A stretch of DNA of 34,755 bases from Gammaproteobacteria bacterium. Its GTDB lineage: Bacteria > Pseudomonadota > Gammaproteobacteria > Steroidobacterales > Woeseiaceae. A program made the position numbers and the translations under genes. The number at the start of each line of letters is the position of its first letter. The stretch's first letter is position 1. Below, in pieces: positions 11,067 to 22,055 of this stretch. The stretch covers positions 1-34,755 of the forward strand of contig JAOUNH010000006.1 in the NCBI GenBank assembly GCA_029881055.1. Reading direction: 5' to 3'. The notes beneath the pieces were generated by a model, which worked only from the letters and a program-made list of their open reading frames with translations, was not told the origin of the DNA and made no database searches.

Positions 11067-14000
11067 ATGAGCTTTGTTGATCAGCCGGCCGCCCGCGAGG
11101 GGCGTATATCTTACATAAATGACCTGTTCCTGGCCGATGAGGCCGCCCTGGTGCGTGAGCTGGCCGAAGCGGCCGATCCGGGCGACGCAGGGCGCGAGAA
11201 GATCGAGGCTACTGCGTCACAGCTCGTCAGCGCCGTTCGCAAGAATGCGGCGGATGACGGCGGCATTGAAGCATTTCTGCAGCAGTACGACCTTTCTTCA
11301 ACCGAGGGTGTATTGCTGATGTGCATCGCCGAAGCATTGCTGCGCATACCGGATGCCGACACCGCCGACAGGCTGATCGCCGACAAAATCACGTCAGCCA
11401 ATTGGAAAGACCATATTGGCACCAGCGAGTCGCTGTTTGTCAATGCATCGACCTGGGGCCTGATGCTGACCGGACGGATCCTCAGTGTGGATGAAAGCGC
11501 AAAGAGCAATCCGGCGCATTTTCTGGGGCGAATAGTTGGCCGTGTCGGGGAGCCTATTGTCCGAACTGCCATGCGCCAGGCGATGAAGATCATGGGTCAC
11601 CAGTTTGTCATGGGGCGCACGATCGCTGAAGCGATCAAGCGCTCGACCAAGAACGAGACGCTTCCGTACCGGCATTCATTCGACATGCTTGGGGAGTCGG
11701 CCCTGACTTCCGCGGACGCCAGTCGATACCTCAAGAACTACCACGACGGCATCGAGAGCATTGGCAAGTCGATGAAGCAGGCACCGAAAGACGTCTTTTC
11801 GGCGCCGGGAATTTCGGTGAAGCTTTCTGCGCTGCATCCGCGCTACGAATTTACGCATGAAGAGCGGGTGATGAAGGAACTGGTTCCCGAGGTGCTGGAA
11901 CTCGCGAGACACGCGAAAAAAATCGGCATCGGCCTGACCATCGATTCGGAAGAAGCGGATCGCCTGGAGATGTGGCTGAACATTTTTGAAACTGTTTATC
12001 GGGACCCGTCGCTCGACGGCTGGGACGGATTCGGACTGGCAGTTCAGACTTACCTGCGCAGGGGCCGTGACACTGTGCGATTTCTGACGGAGCTGGCGGG
12101 CGAGGTCGGGCGCCGCATCCCCGTGCGCCTGGTGAAAGGCGCGTACTGGGATTCGGAGGTCAAGCTGGCGCAGGAACGCGGTCTGGAAAGCTACCCGGTA
12201 TTTACGCGCAAATCGCATTCGGACATTTCCTACCTGGCTGCGGCCCGCCAGGCTCTCGCCGCCGGCGACAAGATCTACCCGCAGTTCGCCACGCACAACG
12301 CACATACCCTGGCGAGCGTTTTGCACTACGCTGGCTCGCGCCGCGACTTCGAATTCCAGCGCCTGCATGGCATGGGCGAGGACCTGTATGCGGAAGTCGT
12401 GGACCCCGAAAAACATAACCGTCCCTGTCGGGTGTACGCGCCGGTAGGCAGTCACGAGGACCTGTTGCCCTACCTGGTCAGGCGCCTGCTGGAAAACGGC
12501 TCGAACACATCCTTCGTCAACCGCATTGTCGACGAGTCGATTGCTGTTGAAGACATCATCGCCGATCCGATCAAGCTTGCGCGGTCGCATGATTTCCTGC
12601 CGCATCCGAGAATTCCGCGGCCTACAGACATTTTTCAGCCCGAACGGCCCAATTCCAAAGGCTACAATCTTGCCGACCGGAAAGTGAGCCGCAAGCTGCT
12701 GGCGGACATGGGAGCATTTGGCGCGAAGGCGTTGAAAGCGCGTCCTATCGTCGCTGGCAAAGAGCTATCGGGCGTGGAAGTGCCGTCGGTTAATCCTGCC
12801 AATACATCGGAGGTGGTGGGTACCTGTACCTTGGCGACTCCGGAGTCCGTCGATGCGGCACTGAAATCGGCGCTGGCAGGGCAGGTGGCCTGGAACCGAA
12901 AGCCCGCGCTTGAGCGAGCCGCAATACTCAACAAGGCCGCGGACCTTTTCGAGAAAAACGCGCCTGAACTCTTGCAGCTTTGTGTCCGCGAGGCGGGCAA
13001 GGTAATCCCTGATGCGATTTCAGAGCTACGGGAAGCTGTTGATTTTATTCGTTATTATGCAGCGCAGTCCGTTACGCACTTCGGTGAGCCCATCCTCATG
13101 CCGGGCCCGACCGGGGAGCGCAATACCTACGGTATGCGTGGCCGTGGCGTATTCGTTTGTATCAGCCCCTGGAACTTTCCGCTGGCCATTTTCACGGGCC
13201 AGGTCGCGGCGGCTCTGGCGGCTGGCAATGCGGTGTTGGCAAAACCTGCTGAACAGACGCCGCTGGTTGCCTACCGGGCGGTACAGTTGCTGCTCGAAGC
13301 AGGCATTCCGGCTGATGTATTGCACTTCCTGCCCGGCGACGGCGCCGAGATCGGCGGGCGGGCGGTCCGGGACCCGCGTGTTGCAGGCGTGGCTTTCACC
13401 GGCTCTACGGAAACGGCGCGCCTGATCAACCAGGCTCTCGCACATCGTGACGGGCCTATCGGCGTGCTGATCGCAGAGACCGGCGGGCAAAACGCCATGT
13501 TCGTTGACAGCTCTGCACTGCCGGAGCAAGTCGTTCATGACAGCATCTATTCGGCGTTCAATAGTGCCGGACAGCGCTGTTCTGCCCTGCGGCTCCTGTG
13601 CGTCCAGGACGAGATCGAACCGAGAACCCTGGAACTGCTCGTGGGCTATATGGACGAGCTGGACATCGGCGATCCCAGGCATTTGTCGACTGATGTCGGA
13701 CCCGCGATTGATGACGAGGCCCGGGGCCTGCTCGCCGCGCACGTGGATCGAATGGGCAAGGAGGCTCGAATTGTTCACCGCTGCAGCCTGCCCGAATCCT
13801 GCAAATCCGGTACCTTCTTTGCGCCAACCCTGATCGAGATCGACAGCATCGATGCCCTGCAGCGCGAAGTTTTCGGCCCTGTATTGCATGTGATGAAATT
13901 CAAGGGCAGGAAACTCGATGAGACCGTTCAGGCAGTCAACGCCACGGGCTATGGATTGACGATGGGATTGCACACTCGAATTGACTCCAGGGCACGTGGA

Positions 14001-14219
14001 CTCGCCAAAGCTTCGGGAGCAGGTAACATTTACGTCAATCGCAATATGATCGGTGCGGTAGTCGGTGTTCAGCCTTTCGGTGGCCGCGGACTGTCAGGGA
14101 CCGGCCCGAAAGCGGGCGGGCCACATTACCTGCAGCGCTTCGGATCGGAATATACGGTCAGCAATAACATTTCTGCAGTCGGCGGTAACGCGAGCCTGCT
14201 GTCACTTGGCTCCGACTAG
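11067..14219 (+). CDS. putA: Bifunctional proline dehydrogenase / L-glutamate gamma-semialdehyde dehydrogenase (PutA), no N-terminal RHH domain; ATG 11067 favoured over 11019
   Basis: PRODH motifs (ISVKLSALHPRYE, RLVKGAYWDSEVKLAQERGLESYPVFTRKSHSD) and P5CDH motifs (ISPWNFPLAIFTGQVAAALAAGNAVLAKPAEQTPL; catalytic Cys in FNSAGQRCSALR). Confidence 0.97.
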   Translation: MSFVDQPAAREGRISYINDLFLADEAALVRELAEAADPGDAGREKIEATASQLVSAVRKNAADDGGIEAFLQQYDLSSTEGVLLMCIAEALLRIPDADTADRLIADKITSANWKDHIGTSESLFVNASTWGLMLTGRILSVDESAKSNPAHFLGRIVGRVGEPIVRTAMRQAMKIMGHQFVMGRTIAEAIKRSTKNETLPYRHSFDMLGESALTSADASRYLKNYHDGIESIGKSMKQAPKDVFSAPGISVKLSALHPRYEFTHEERVMKELVPEVLELARHAKKIGIGLTIDSEEADRLEMWLNIFETVYRDPSLDGWDGFGLAVQTYLRRGRDTVRFLTELAGEVGRRIPVRLVKGAYWDSEVKLAQERGLESYPVFTRKSHSDISYLAAARQALAAGDKIYPQFATHNAHTLASVLHYAGSRRDFEFQRLHGMGEDLYAEVVDPEKHNRPCRVYAPVGSHEDLLPYLVRRLLENGSNTSFVNRIVDESIAVEDIIADPIKLARSHDFLPHPRIPRPTDIFQPERPNSKGYNLADRKVSRKLLADMGAFGAKALKARPIVAGKELSGVEVPSVNPANTSEVVGTCTLATPESVDAALKSALAGQVAWNRKPALERAAILNKAADLFEKNAPELLQLCVREAGKVIPDAISELREAVDFIRYYAAQSVTHFGEPILMPGPTGERNTYGMRGRGVFVCISPWNFPLAIFTGQVAAALAAGNAVLAKPAEQTPLVAYRAVQLLLEAGIPADVLHFLPGDGAEIGGRAVRDPRVAGVAFTGSTETARLINQALAHRDGPIGVLIAETGGQNAMFVDSSALPEQVVHDSIYSAFNSAGQRCSALRLLCVQDEIEPRTLELLVGYMDELDIGDPRHLSTDVGPAIDDEARGLLAAHVDRMGKEARIVHRCSLPESCKSGTFFAPTLIEIDSIDALQREVFGPVLHVMKFKGRKLDETVQAVNATGYGLTMGLHTRIDSRARGLAKASGAGNIYVNRNMIGAVVGVQPFGGRGLSGTGPKAGGPHYLQRFGSEYTVSNNISAVGGNASLLSLGSD

Positions 14220-14230
14220 GAAGCGCCCTG

Positions 14231-15589
14231 ATGGCAGCCATCAGCCTGTTCGATATTTTCAAGATCGGCATCGGACCTTCCAGCTCGCATACGGTGGGGC
14301 CGATGAAGGCGGCCGGTGCCTTCCTCGAGCTGCTGTCCGACCGTCTTCGGGAAGTGAAAAGCATTGATGTGTCGTTGCACGGGTCGCTGGCCTGGACAGG
14401 TAAAGGACACGGCACGGATTCGGCCATCATGCTTGGCTTGTCGGGCCTGACACCCGAGACAATCGATCCCGACGGTGTCGACGACCGTTTGCGAACGATC
14501 CATGCCGACAAGCGCATTCAGGTACCGGGCATTGGCGAGCTGGCCTTCGATCCCGCTGTGAATCTCGTTTTCGATTTTGAGACTGAATTGCCGCGCCATA
14601 CCAACGGCATGCGCTTTCGGGCCCGGTCGTCGGCCGGTGACCTGATCGCGGAGGAACTGTATTACTCGCTTGGCGGCGGCTTCATTGCACGCAATAACGA
14701 TCCGGAACCGGTCACCCAGGAGGGCGAGCCGCCGCTGCCGTTCAAGACCAGCGCGTCCTTACTCGAGCGTGCTGCGGAGAACTCTCTGACGATCGCGGAA
14801 CTGATGTACCGCAACGAGACATTCTGGCGACCGGCGGAAGAAGTCGACCAGCGCATTGATGCGATATGCCAGGCAATGCGGGATTGCGTGGCACGGGGAC
14901 TGCGCACAGAGGGCGTGTTACCGGGAAAGATGTCGGTGCTGCGCAGGGCGGCGAAACTGCATCGACGGCTGCAGAACGTCAGAGAACCGTCGCCTTTGCA
15001 GGCGCTCGACTGGGTCAACACTTACGCAATCGCCGTGAATGAAGAGAACGCATCAGGCGGCCGCGTCGTGACCTCGCCAACCAATGGGGCGGCCGGCATC
15101 ATTCCGGCAGTGTTGATGTTCTATGAACAGTTCATCCCGGGAGCCAATCGCGAGGGCGTGCGGAAATACCTGCTGACGGCGGGTGCCATTGGTGTCCTGT
15201 ACAAGATCAATGCCTCAATTTCGGGCGCCGAGATGGGGTGCCAGGGCGAGGTCGGCGTAGCCTGTTCGATGGCGGCTGGCGGACTGGCCGCGGCGCTGGG
15301 CGGATCGAACGATCATGTCGAGGAGGCCGCCGAAATCGGCATGGAGCACAACCTGGGACTGACCTGCGATCCTATCGGCGGTCTCGTGCAAATCCCCTGC
15401 ATCGAACGCAATGCAATGGGCGCAGTGAAAGCGATAAACGCGGCGCAACTGGCCATGCACGGTGATGGCACGCACAAGGTAACGCTCGACCAGGTGATTG
15501 AAACCATGCGCCAGACGGGTAATGACATGTCAGCGCATTACAAGGAAACCTCAAAAGGCGGCCTGGCGGTCAACGTCCCGGAGTGCTAA
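14231..15589 (+). CDS. sdaA: L-serine ammonia-lyase (Fe-S type, single chain)
   Basis: [75 protein letters not shown]. Confidence 0.96.
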   Translation: MAAISLFDIFKIGIGPSSSHTVGPMKAAGAFLELLSDRLREVKSIDVSLHGSLAWTGKGHGTDSAIMLGLSGLTPETIDPDGVDDRLRTIHADKRIQVPGIGELAFDPAVNLVFDFETELPRHTNGMRFRARSSAGDLIAEELYYSLGGGFIARNNDPEPVTQEGEPPLPFKTSASLLERAAENSLTIAELMYRNETFWRPAEEVDQRIDAICQAMRDCVARGLRTEGVLPGKMSVLRRAAKLHRRLQNVREPSPLQALDWVNTYAIAVNEENASGGRVVTSPTNGAAGIIPAVLMFYEQFIPGANREGVRKYLLTAGAIGVLYKINASISGAEMGCQGEVGVACSMAAGGLAAALGGSNDHVEEAAEIGMEHNLGLTCDPIGGLVQIPCIERNAMGAVKAINAAQLAMHGDGTHKVTLDQVIETMRQTGNDMSAHYKETSKGGLAVNVPEC

Positions 15590-15597
15590 TTGCAGCG

Positions 15598-16092
15598 TTA
15601 GTCGCCGTTTTTCGGATAGTCGTAGGTAATCAGCTCGGTATCGGGCTGGCTGTAGAGGTTCCAGTCTTCCTGTTCAATTTGCACCGCGACTACACCCGCT
15701 GTTGGAAGATTGTTCGTTAATCCAGGCACCAGGAAATTGGCAAACTCCGTCAGGCCCGGGTTGTGGCCGAATAGCATGATGCTGTTAAAGCCGTCGTCCT
15801 GAGCCATGACGACCTCGAGCAAATCGTCCAGTGTTGCGAGGTAGATGGCCTCCTCGCGCTGCAGGAATTCAGCCGGATAGCCCAACTCGGCCGCAAAGTA
15901 CTTTGCCGTGGTCCAGGCGCGAACGGCCGGGCTGGAAATCATCAGGGACGGGCGCAAGCCCAGGGCCGTGATGCGTTGACCCATCATGGGTGCGTCCCGC
16001 TCACCGCGCGGACTCAGGATGCGCTGGCTGTCGCTCAGACGCCGATCGCTCCAATCCGATTTTGCATGCCTAACTAACGTCAATATTTTCAT
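15598..16092 (-). CDS. sixA: SixA-like histidine phosphatase
   Basis: MKILTLVRHAKSDWSD (RHG-type motif), LFGHNPGLTEFANFL. Confidence 0.85.
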   Translation of the reverse strand: MKILTLVRHAKSDWSDRRLSDSQRILSPRGERDAPMMGQRITALGLRPSLMISSPAVRAWTTAKYFAAELGYPAEFLQREEAIYLATLDDLLEVVMAQDDGFNSIMLFGHNPGLTEFANFLVPGLTNNLPTAGVVAVQIEQEDWNLYSQPDTELITYDYPKNGD

Positions 16093-16116
16093 AGTGTTAA
16101 CGCTATTTTGTAGAAT

Positions 16117-16668
16117 CTACATCATGCCGGTCTGCAGTCTTGCTTCGTCGGACATCATGGCGACGTTCCAGGGCGGATCGAATACCAGTTGCACTTCGAC
16201 ATCCGCAATGGTCGGAATGATGGCGATCTTTTCGCGCGCATCGGCGACGAGTACGTCTCCCATTCCGCAGCCCGGCGCGGTCAGGGTCATATCCACGGAA
16301 ATCGAGCGTTGACCGTTGCCCAGAGAAGTGACTTCGCAACGATACACGAGGCCGAGATTGACGATGTCGACGGGAATTTCCGGGTCGTAACAGGTCTTGA
16401 GCTGATCCCAGACGACGGCTTCGATATCAGCGTCTGTGGCATTCTCGGGAATCTTCGGCGGTGGCACCGCTTCCTTGCCGAGCGCATCGGCATCAATCCC
16501 TGAAACGCGGAACAGGTTTCCCTCGACATAAACCGTGAAGCTGCCGCCGAGCGCCTGGGTGATAAAGCCGCTGGTTCCTTCCCGCAGCGTGAGCTCTTCA
16601 CCCGCCGGAATGATGACCGCCGTAACGTCGCGTGACAGTGAAAAAGGCTCGTTGGTATGACCGAACAT
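16117..16668 (-). CDS. sufT: Putative Fe-S cluster assembly protein SufT (MIP18/DUF59 C-terminal domain)
   Basis: TCYDPEIPVDIVNLGLVYRCEV...ISVDMTLTAPGCGMGDVLVADAREKI; downstream of sufS. Confidence 0.9.
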   Translation of the reverse strand: MFGHTNEPFSLSRDVTAVIIPAGEELTLREGTSGFITQALGGSFTVYVEGNLFRVSGIDADALGKEAVPPPKIPENATDADIEAVVWDQLKTCYDPEIPVDIVNLGLVYRCEVTSLGNGQRSISVDMTLTAPGCGMGDVLVADAREKIAIIPTIADVEVQLVFDPPWNVAMMSDEARLQTGMM

Positions 16669-16710
16669 GGTGTGCTTACTCGCTGGTGGTCGTTGTGACT
16701 GCCTGCCCGT

Positions 16711-17952
16711 TCATGCGAACACTTCGCGGGCTTTGTCGAGCGCGGCAATCAATCTGTCGATGTCGTTGGTGTTGTTGTACAGCGCCAGGGATGCGCGCGT
16801 AGTTCCTGGCAGCCCGAATCGCTGCATAACCGGCATCGCGCAATGGTGACCGGTTCTAACGGCAACACCCTGGTGATCGAGTATTGTGCCAAGGTCATGC
16901 GGATGTATGTCGTTCAACAAAAAGGATTGCACGCCAGCCTGTTTGCGGGCCGTACCCACCAGGCGCAACCCTTCCACGGATTCGAGCTGGTCGACCATGT
17001 AGCGATGCAGCGCTTTCTCATGTTCTTCAATATTTTGCATGCCGACCGATTGCAGGTAGTCGACAGCGGCACCCAGGCCGATCGTGCCGGCAATATTCGG
17101 CGTGCCGGCCTCGAATTTGTAGGGTAATTCGTTGAACACTGTTTTCTCAAAGCTGACTTCAAGAATCATGTCGCCGCCGCCTTTATACGGCGGCATATTT
17201 TCGAGCAGCTCTTCACGGCCCCACAGCACGCCCGTGCCGGTCGGGCCGAACATCTTGTGCCCGGAGAACGCGTAAAAGTCGCAGCCGAGCGCCTGCACGT
17301 CAACGTTCATGTGCGGTACGCCCTGCGCACCATCGACCAGCACGGTAATGCCCAGCGCTTTTGCGCGCGCGATGATGTCGACGACCGGATTCACGGTACC
17401 CAGCGCGTTGGACACATGGCCGACAGCGAGCAACTTGACCCGCTCTGTCATTAGCGCCTGCAACTCGTCGAGTTCGATTTCGCCGCGATCATTAATCGGA
17501 GCTACCAGCAGCTCGGCTCCGGTCTGTTCGCACACGAGTTGCCAGGGGACAATATTGGAATGGTGCTCGAGCCAGGTGATAAGGACCTGATCGCCGGGTT
17601 GCAGTGATGGCCGGCAATAGCTTTGCGCGACCAGGTTAATGGATTCGGTCGTGCCGCTGGTCAGAATGACTTCGCGGCGGCTTGGCGCGTTGATGAAATC
17701 GCGAAGTTTATCGCGAGCGCCCTCGTATAGTTCCGTCGCACGATGGCTCAGCGTGTGTACACCGCGATGAACATTCGCATGATCCTCACGCTGGTATCGT
17801 GACACTGCGTCGATCACCGCGAAGGGTTGCTGAGAGGAAGCAGCGCTATCCAGGAAAACCAGCGCCTGCCCGTTGATGGTTTGGTGTAGCGCCGGAAAGT
17901 CGTCCCGGCAACCCGCGATATCGGCCGTTGCGAGCGCTGCCAGTGGGCTCAC
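16711..17952 (-). CDS. sufS: Cysteine desulfurase SufS
   Basis: RRDFPALHQ-type N-terminus, GVHTLSHRATELYEGARDKLRDFINA, DFYAFSGHKMFGPTGTGVLWG, RTGHHCAMPVMQRFG. Confidence 0.97.
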   Translation of the reverse strand: MSPLAALATADIAGCRDDFPALHQTINGQALVFLDSAASSQQPFAVIDAVSRYQREDHANVHRGVHTLSHRATELYEGARDKLRDFINAPSRREVILTSGTTESINLVAQSYCRPSLQPGDQVLITWLEHHSNIVPWQLVCEQTGAELLVAPINDRGEIELDELQALMTERVKLLAVGHVSNALGTVNPVVDIIARAKALGITVLVDGAQGVPHMNVDVQALGCDFYAFSGHKMFGPTGTGVLWGREELLENMPPYKGGGDMILEVSFEKTVFNELPYKFEAGTPNIAGTIGLGAAVDYLQSVGMQNIEEHEKALHRYMVDQLESVEGLRLVGTARKQAGVQSFLLNDIHPHDLGTILDHQGVAVRTGHHCAMPVMQRFGLPGTTRASLALYNNTNDIDRLIAALDKAREVFA

Positions 17953-19223
17953 GATGTGCGCTCCAGCGTCAGTTCCGCAAGGCGCGCATCGACCAGAGCG
18001 GCGATGGCGGTTTTCGCGGCGCTTACCGGCGCTCGCCCGACGAGGTCCGCGGCAAAAGCGCGTGTCAGTGCCTGAATTGCTTCATGTCTGCCAAGACCGC
18101 GGCTGCGCAGGTAGAACAGGGCAGCCTCATCGAGCTGCCCGACCGTCGTGCCATGACTGCATTTCACGTCGTCAGCGTAGATCTCGAGTTCTGGTTTGGC
18201 ATCAATCTCGGCATTGTCGGACAGCAGAAGATTGTGATTGGCCTGCTTTGCATCCGTACCGTCCGCTCCTTTGTGCACGATGGCTTTGCCATTCCAGACA
18301 CAGCGGCAGCGTCCGTTCAAAATGCCGCGAAACTCCTGTGAGGAAGAGGCCGGTCCGACGCGGTGGTCGATGCGAATATGGTTGTCGATGTGTTGCCCGT
18401 CGCTGGCGAGATAGAGGCCATTGCAGACGAGGTCCGCACCTTTCGCGCCGAGATCGATATCAACATCGTTGCGCACGAGTCCTCCGCCAAGGTCGTAACT
18501 GGCCATGGCAAAGCGCGCATCTTTTCCCACCGAGACGGACAGTCGGCCGGTCTGCACATGACCGATACGCCGCTCCTGAATTCGCACGTATCCCGTATGC
18601 GCTGCCTCGCCGATGTCCAGCGTAACGACAGAGTTCGCGTAATGATCGTCGCGACCCGACGAAGTCTGGTATTCGACTATCTCAACGTCGCAACCCGGTG
18701 CGACCATGATCTCGACGTTGACCTGGGTCACGGCAGCGCCCGAATTTGCATCATCGATAATGAGCAGCCCCAGGGGTTTCTCGGTTGCTGCATGAACCTG
18801 CACTCGCAACCCGTCCTGCAATAGCGCTGCATTCAAATCGGCAAGTGGCCGGTCCATGACGAAGGGGGCTGCCGACTCGCTGAATCGCTCGATTTCGATG
18901 CCGGGGCTCGAGTTGAAGTGGCTCATGTCGATCGCGCCGTTGGCGATCACCAGCCAGTCCGCGTCGATGGATCCGGTGACTGAGACGATAGCCTCGGAAA
19001 GATCGCCGCCAGTTGGGCGAGCAGCGCCATCAGCCAGCCATCGGTTACTGATGTCGATAGCGGGGCGCAGGTCGGTGTACTTCCAGTCTTCATGTTGCAC
19101 TGTCGGTAGCCCGTGCTCATCGAGATTTGCCAGCGCCGCTGCGCGCGTCGCGGACAAAACATCATCCGGCAAGCGCAAAACTGCACTCTTCAGGCTATCG
19201 ATCGACAACATCGCCGGCTTCAT
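17949..19223 (-). CDS. sufD: Fe-S cluster assembly protein SufD
   Basis: [41 protein letters not shown]. Confidence 0.96.
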   Translation of the reverse strand: MKPAMLSIDSLKSAVLRLPDDVLSATRAAALANLDEHGLPTVQHEDWKYTDLRPAIDISNRWLADGAARPTGGDLSEAIVSVTGSIDADWLVIANGAIDMSHFNSSPGIEIERFSESAAPFVMDRPLADLNAALLQDGLRVQVHAATEKPLGLLIIDDANSGAAVTQVNVEIMVAPGCDVEIVEYQTSSGRDDHYANSVVTLDIGEAAHTGYVRIQERRIGHVQTGRLSVSVGKDARFAMASYDLGGGLVRNDVDIDLGAKGADLVCNGLYLASDGQHIDNHIRIDHRVGPASSSQEFRGILNGRCRCVWNGKAIVHKGADGTDAKQANHNLLLSDNAEIDAKPELEIYADDVKCSHGTTVGQLDEAALFYLRSRGLGRHEAIQALTRAFAADLVGRAPVSAAKTAIAALVDARLAELTLERTS

Positions 19224-19972
19224 CCGTTTGCTGCCTCACGCAACCAGTCGTAACCTTTTTCTTCCAGTTCGAGCGCGAGTGTCCGGTCGCCGGAGCGTAT
19301 GATTCTTCCCTCGGATAATACGTGCACAAAGTCAGGCGAAATGTAGTCCAGCAAGCGCTGATAATGCGTGACCAGAACGATTGCACGGTCAGGCTTGCGC
19401 AATGAATTCACGCCTTCTGCGACGGCTTTGAGCGCGTCGATATCCAGCCCGGAATCGGTCTCGTCCAATATCGCGAGCTTCGGCTCGAGCATCGCCATCT
19501 GCAATATTTCGTTGCGCTTTTTCTCGCCGCCCGAGAATCCCTCGTTGACGCCGCGGTTGAGGAACTTCGTATCCATTCCCAGCATTGCCATTTTTTCGCG
19601 CGCGAGCTTCAAGAACTCGAAAGCGTCAATTTCGCCCAGTCCCTGGTGCTGTCGCCGGGCATTGACGGCGGCTTTGAGCAAGTAGGCGTTGTTAACGCCG
19701 GGAATCTCGACGGGATACTGGAAACCCAGGAAGACGCCTTCGCGGGCCCGTTCTTCGGGTTCCAGGTCAAGCAGGTTTTTTCCGTTGAACGTCGCTGTAC
19801 CGCCCGTTACCACATAGTCTTGATGTCCGGCGATGACTTGCGCGAGTGTGCTCTTGCCGGATCCGTTAGGGCCCATGATGGCATGCACCTCGCCTGCCTT
19901 GACGGACAGGGACAGGCCACGAAGAATTTCGGTGTCGCCGATGCGAGCGGTCAGGTTGTTGATCTCGAGCAT
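19220..19972 (-). CDS. sufC: Fe-S cluster assembly ATPase SufC (start at 19972; the track ORF to 20257 is over-extended)
   Basis: [86 protein letters not shown]. Confidence 0.97.
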   Translation of the reverse strand: MLEINNLTARIGDTEILRGLSLSVKAGEVHAIMGPNGSGKSTLAQVIAGHQDYVVTGGTATFNGKNLLDLEPEERAREGVFLGFQYPVEIPGVNNAYLLKAAVNARRQHQGLGEIDAFEFLKLAREKMAMLGMDTKFLNRGVNEGFSGGEKKRNEILQMAMLEPKLAILDETDSGLDIDALKAVAEGVNSLRKPDRAIVLVTHYQRLLDYISPDFVHVLSEGRIIRSGDRTLALELEEKGYDWLREAANG

Positions 19973-19980
19973 TGTAAATC

Positions 19981-21423
19981 CTATCCGACAGCACCCTCGA
20001 GACTGACGTTCAGCAACGCCTGGGCCTCGACGGCAAATTCCATCGGTAATTGTTTGAAAACTTCCTTGCAGAAGCCGTTGACGATCATGTTGACGGCGTC
20101 TTCTTCGGCGATACCGCGCTGGCGACAGTAGAAGAGCTGATCGGCTGAAATCTTGGACGTCGTGGCCTCGTGTTCGATTTTCGCGGAAGGATTCTTGATT
20201 TCCATGTAAGGAAACGTATGCGCGCCACAATCCTTGCCAATGAGCAAGGAGTCGCACTGCGTGTGATTGCGTGCGCCATGTGCTTGTGGCATCACTTTGA
20301 CGAGCCCGCGGTACGCGTTTTGCGCCTTCCCCGCGGATATGCCTTTCGAGACAATCGTGCTTCGAGTATTTGCACCGATGTGAATCATTTTCGTACCGGT
20401 GTCGGCTTGTTGCCGGTTATTCGCAACCGCAACGGAATAAAACTCGCCGACGGAGTTTTCGCCGCGCAAGAGGCAACTGGGGTATTTCCAGGTGATCGCC
20501 GATCCCGTTTCCACTTGGGTCCACGATATCTTCGAGTTCGCACCGCGGCAGTCACCGCGCTTGGTGACGAAATTGTAGATACCGCCAACACCGTTTTCAT
20601 CGCCCGGATACCAGTTCTGAACGGTCGAATATTTGATTTCGGCGCCTTCAAGTGCGACCAGTTCGACGACCGCAGCGTGCAATTGATTTTCGTCGCGCAT
20701 AGGTGCCGTGCACCCTTCAAGGTAACTCACGTGACTACCTTCATCGGCAATGATCAGCGTGCGTTCAAACTGCCCGGTGTTGGCCGCGTTGATACGGAAA
20801 TAGGTCGACAATTCCATCGGGCAGCGAACCCCCTTCGGAATGTAGACGAAGGAACCGTCACTGAACACGGCAGAGTTCAACGCGGCGTAGAAGTTATCGC
20901 GTCGTGGAACGACGCTGCCGAGGTATTTCCTGACGAGTTCAGGGTGTTCCCGCACTGCTTCTGAAAACGAGCAGAATATGACGCCGGCATCGGCCAGCTT
21001 GCCCTTGAAGGTCGTGGCAACGGACACGCTGTCGAAGACTGCATCAACGGCGACGCCAGCCAGCCTGGCACGTTCGTGCAGGGGAATTCCAAGCTTTTCA
21101 TACGTCTCGAGGAGCTTCGGATCCACCTCATCGAGGCTCTTAGGCCTGTCCTTATCCGACTTGGGTGCGGCGTAATAGGAGATTTCGTTGAACCGGATCG
21201 GAGGGTAGTGCACATGTGCCCAGGTTGGCTCCTTCATCTCCAGCCACTGCCGATAGGCCTGCAGCCGCCACTCAAGCATGAATTCGGGTTCATTCTTGCG
21301 TAGCGAAATGGCACGGACGATGTCCTCATTCAGTCCGGGCGGCAGGCTTTCTGTCGCAATGTCGGTAATGAAGCCATGCGCGTAACGACGGTTGACCATG
21401 CTTTCGAGGTTTTCTGCGCTCAT
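19981..21423 (-). CDS. sufB: Fe-S cluster assembly protein SufB
   Basis: [68 protein letters not shown]. Confidence 0.98.
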   Translation of the reverse strand: MSAENLESMVNRRYAHGFITDIATESLPPGLNEDIVRAISLRKNEPEFMLEWRLQAYRQWLEMKEPTWAHVHYPPIRFNEISYYAAPKSDKDRPKSLDEVDPKLLETYEKLGIPLHERARLAGVAVDAVFDSVSVATTFKGKLADAGVIFCSFSEAVREHPELVRKYLGSVVPRRDNFYAALNSAVFSDGSFVYIPKGVRCPMELSTYFRINAANTGQFERTLIIADEGSHVSYLEGCTAPMRDENQLHAAVVELVALEGAEIKYSTVQNWYPGDENGVGGIYNFVTKRGDCRGANSKISWTQVETGSAITWKYPSCLLRGENSVGEFYSVAVANNRQQADTGTKMIHIGANTRSTIVSKGISAGKAQNAYRGLVKVMPQAHGARNHTQCDSLLIGKDCGAHTFPYMEIKNPSAKIEHEATTSKISADQLFYCRQRGIAEEDAVNMIVNGFCKEVFKQLPMEFAVEAQALLNVSLEGAVG

Positions 21424-21884
21424 CGTCGTTTAATTTCCACATTGACTGGCAGCCCCGCGAATCGAAATTGTGGAGCAGGCCTGTTGCTTCGCAGCAGATC
21501 ATCAAGCGAGACGTCGTCGAGCGCCCGGCGGATAGCGACATTCACCCGTTGCCACGCACCGCCAACGCTGCAAACACCCTCGTGCTCGCATTGACTGTCG
21601 ATCGCGCTGCACTCGGTAATGGATACGGGGCCTTCGAGTGCGTCAATGATGTCGGCGGCACTGATTGCGTCTGGGTCGCGCGCGAGGCGGTAGCCACCAT
21701 TGCTGCCCCGGGTTGACGTGACGAGGCCGGCGCGACCCAGCGATTTCAGTAATTTGCTGACCGTCGGCAATGCAATGCCGGTCGCCGAGGACACGTCCGC
21801 CGCGCTGCAGACGGCCCTTTGATTTGCCGCCAGGTTCGCAAGCAAAACGGTTCCGTAATCGGTGAGTTTGCTGATTCTGAGCAT
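21420..21884 (-). CDS. SUF system Fe-S assembly regulator, Rrf2 family
   Basis: [19 protein letters not shown] winged HTH; C-x6-C-x5-C ([14 protein letters not shown]) cluster-type cysteines; 4-bp overlap with sufB. Confidence 0.93.
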   Translation of the reverse strand: MLRISKLTDYGTVLLANLAANQRAVCSAADVSSATGIALPTVSKLLKSLGRAGLVTSTRGSNGGYRLARDPDAISAADIIDALEGPVSITECSAIDSQCEHEGVCSVGGAWQRVNVAIRRALDDVSLDDLLRSNRPAPQFRFAGLPVNVEIKRR

Positions 21885-21906
21885 GATCAGATACGCAGGT
21901 TAATGA

Positions 21907-21931
21907 ATAAGGGACTATTTTAGTCCTATTT
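21907..21931. promoter_or_regulatory. Putative Rrf2/IscR-type operator
   Basis: AATAAGGGACTATTTTAGTCCTATT contains the perfect inverted repeat GGACTA-TTT-TAGTCC (21912-21926), beginning 28 bp upstream of the Rrf2 gene start; resembles IscR type 1 sites (GACT...AGTC). Confidence 0.6.
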
Positions 21932-22055
21932 AGAGCTACAGGCCATACCCGGCAGCATTTTCGCGCTTTCGCGAGGAGCGGCATTTGCTATGCTACGCCA
22001 TCCAAAACCAGACCGGACTTTAGCCGCGCCATGTAATAGCGTGGCGGCCCTCATC

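Noticed and set aside
13026-13973. 315-aa minus-strand ORF antisense to putA (also 11676..12605)
   Set aside because: Composition is typical of antisense shadows (Arg/His/Gln-rich) and putA covers the region with strong motifs.
20170-20964. 264-aa + strand ORF antisense to sufB
   Set aside because: Shadow ORF; sufB is unambiguous.
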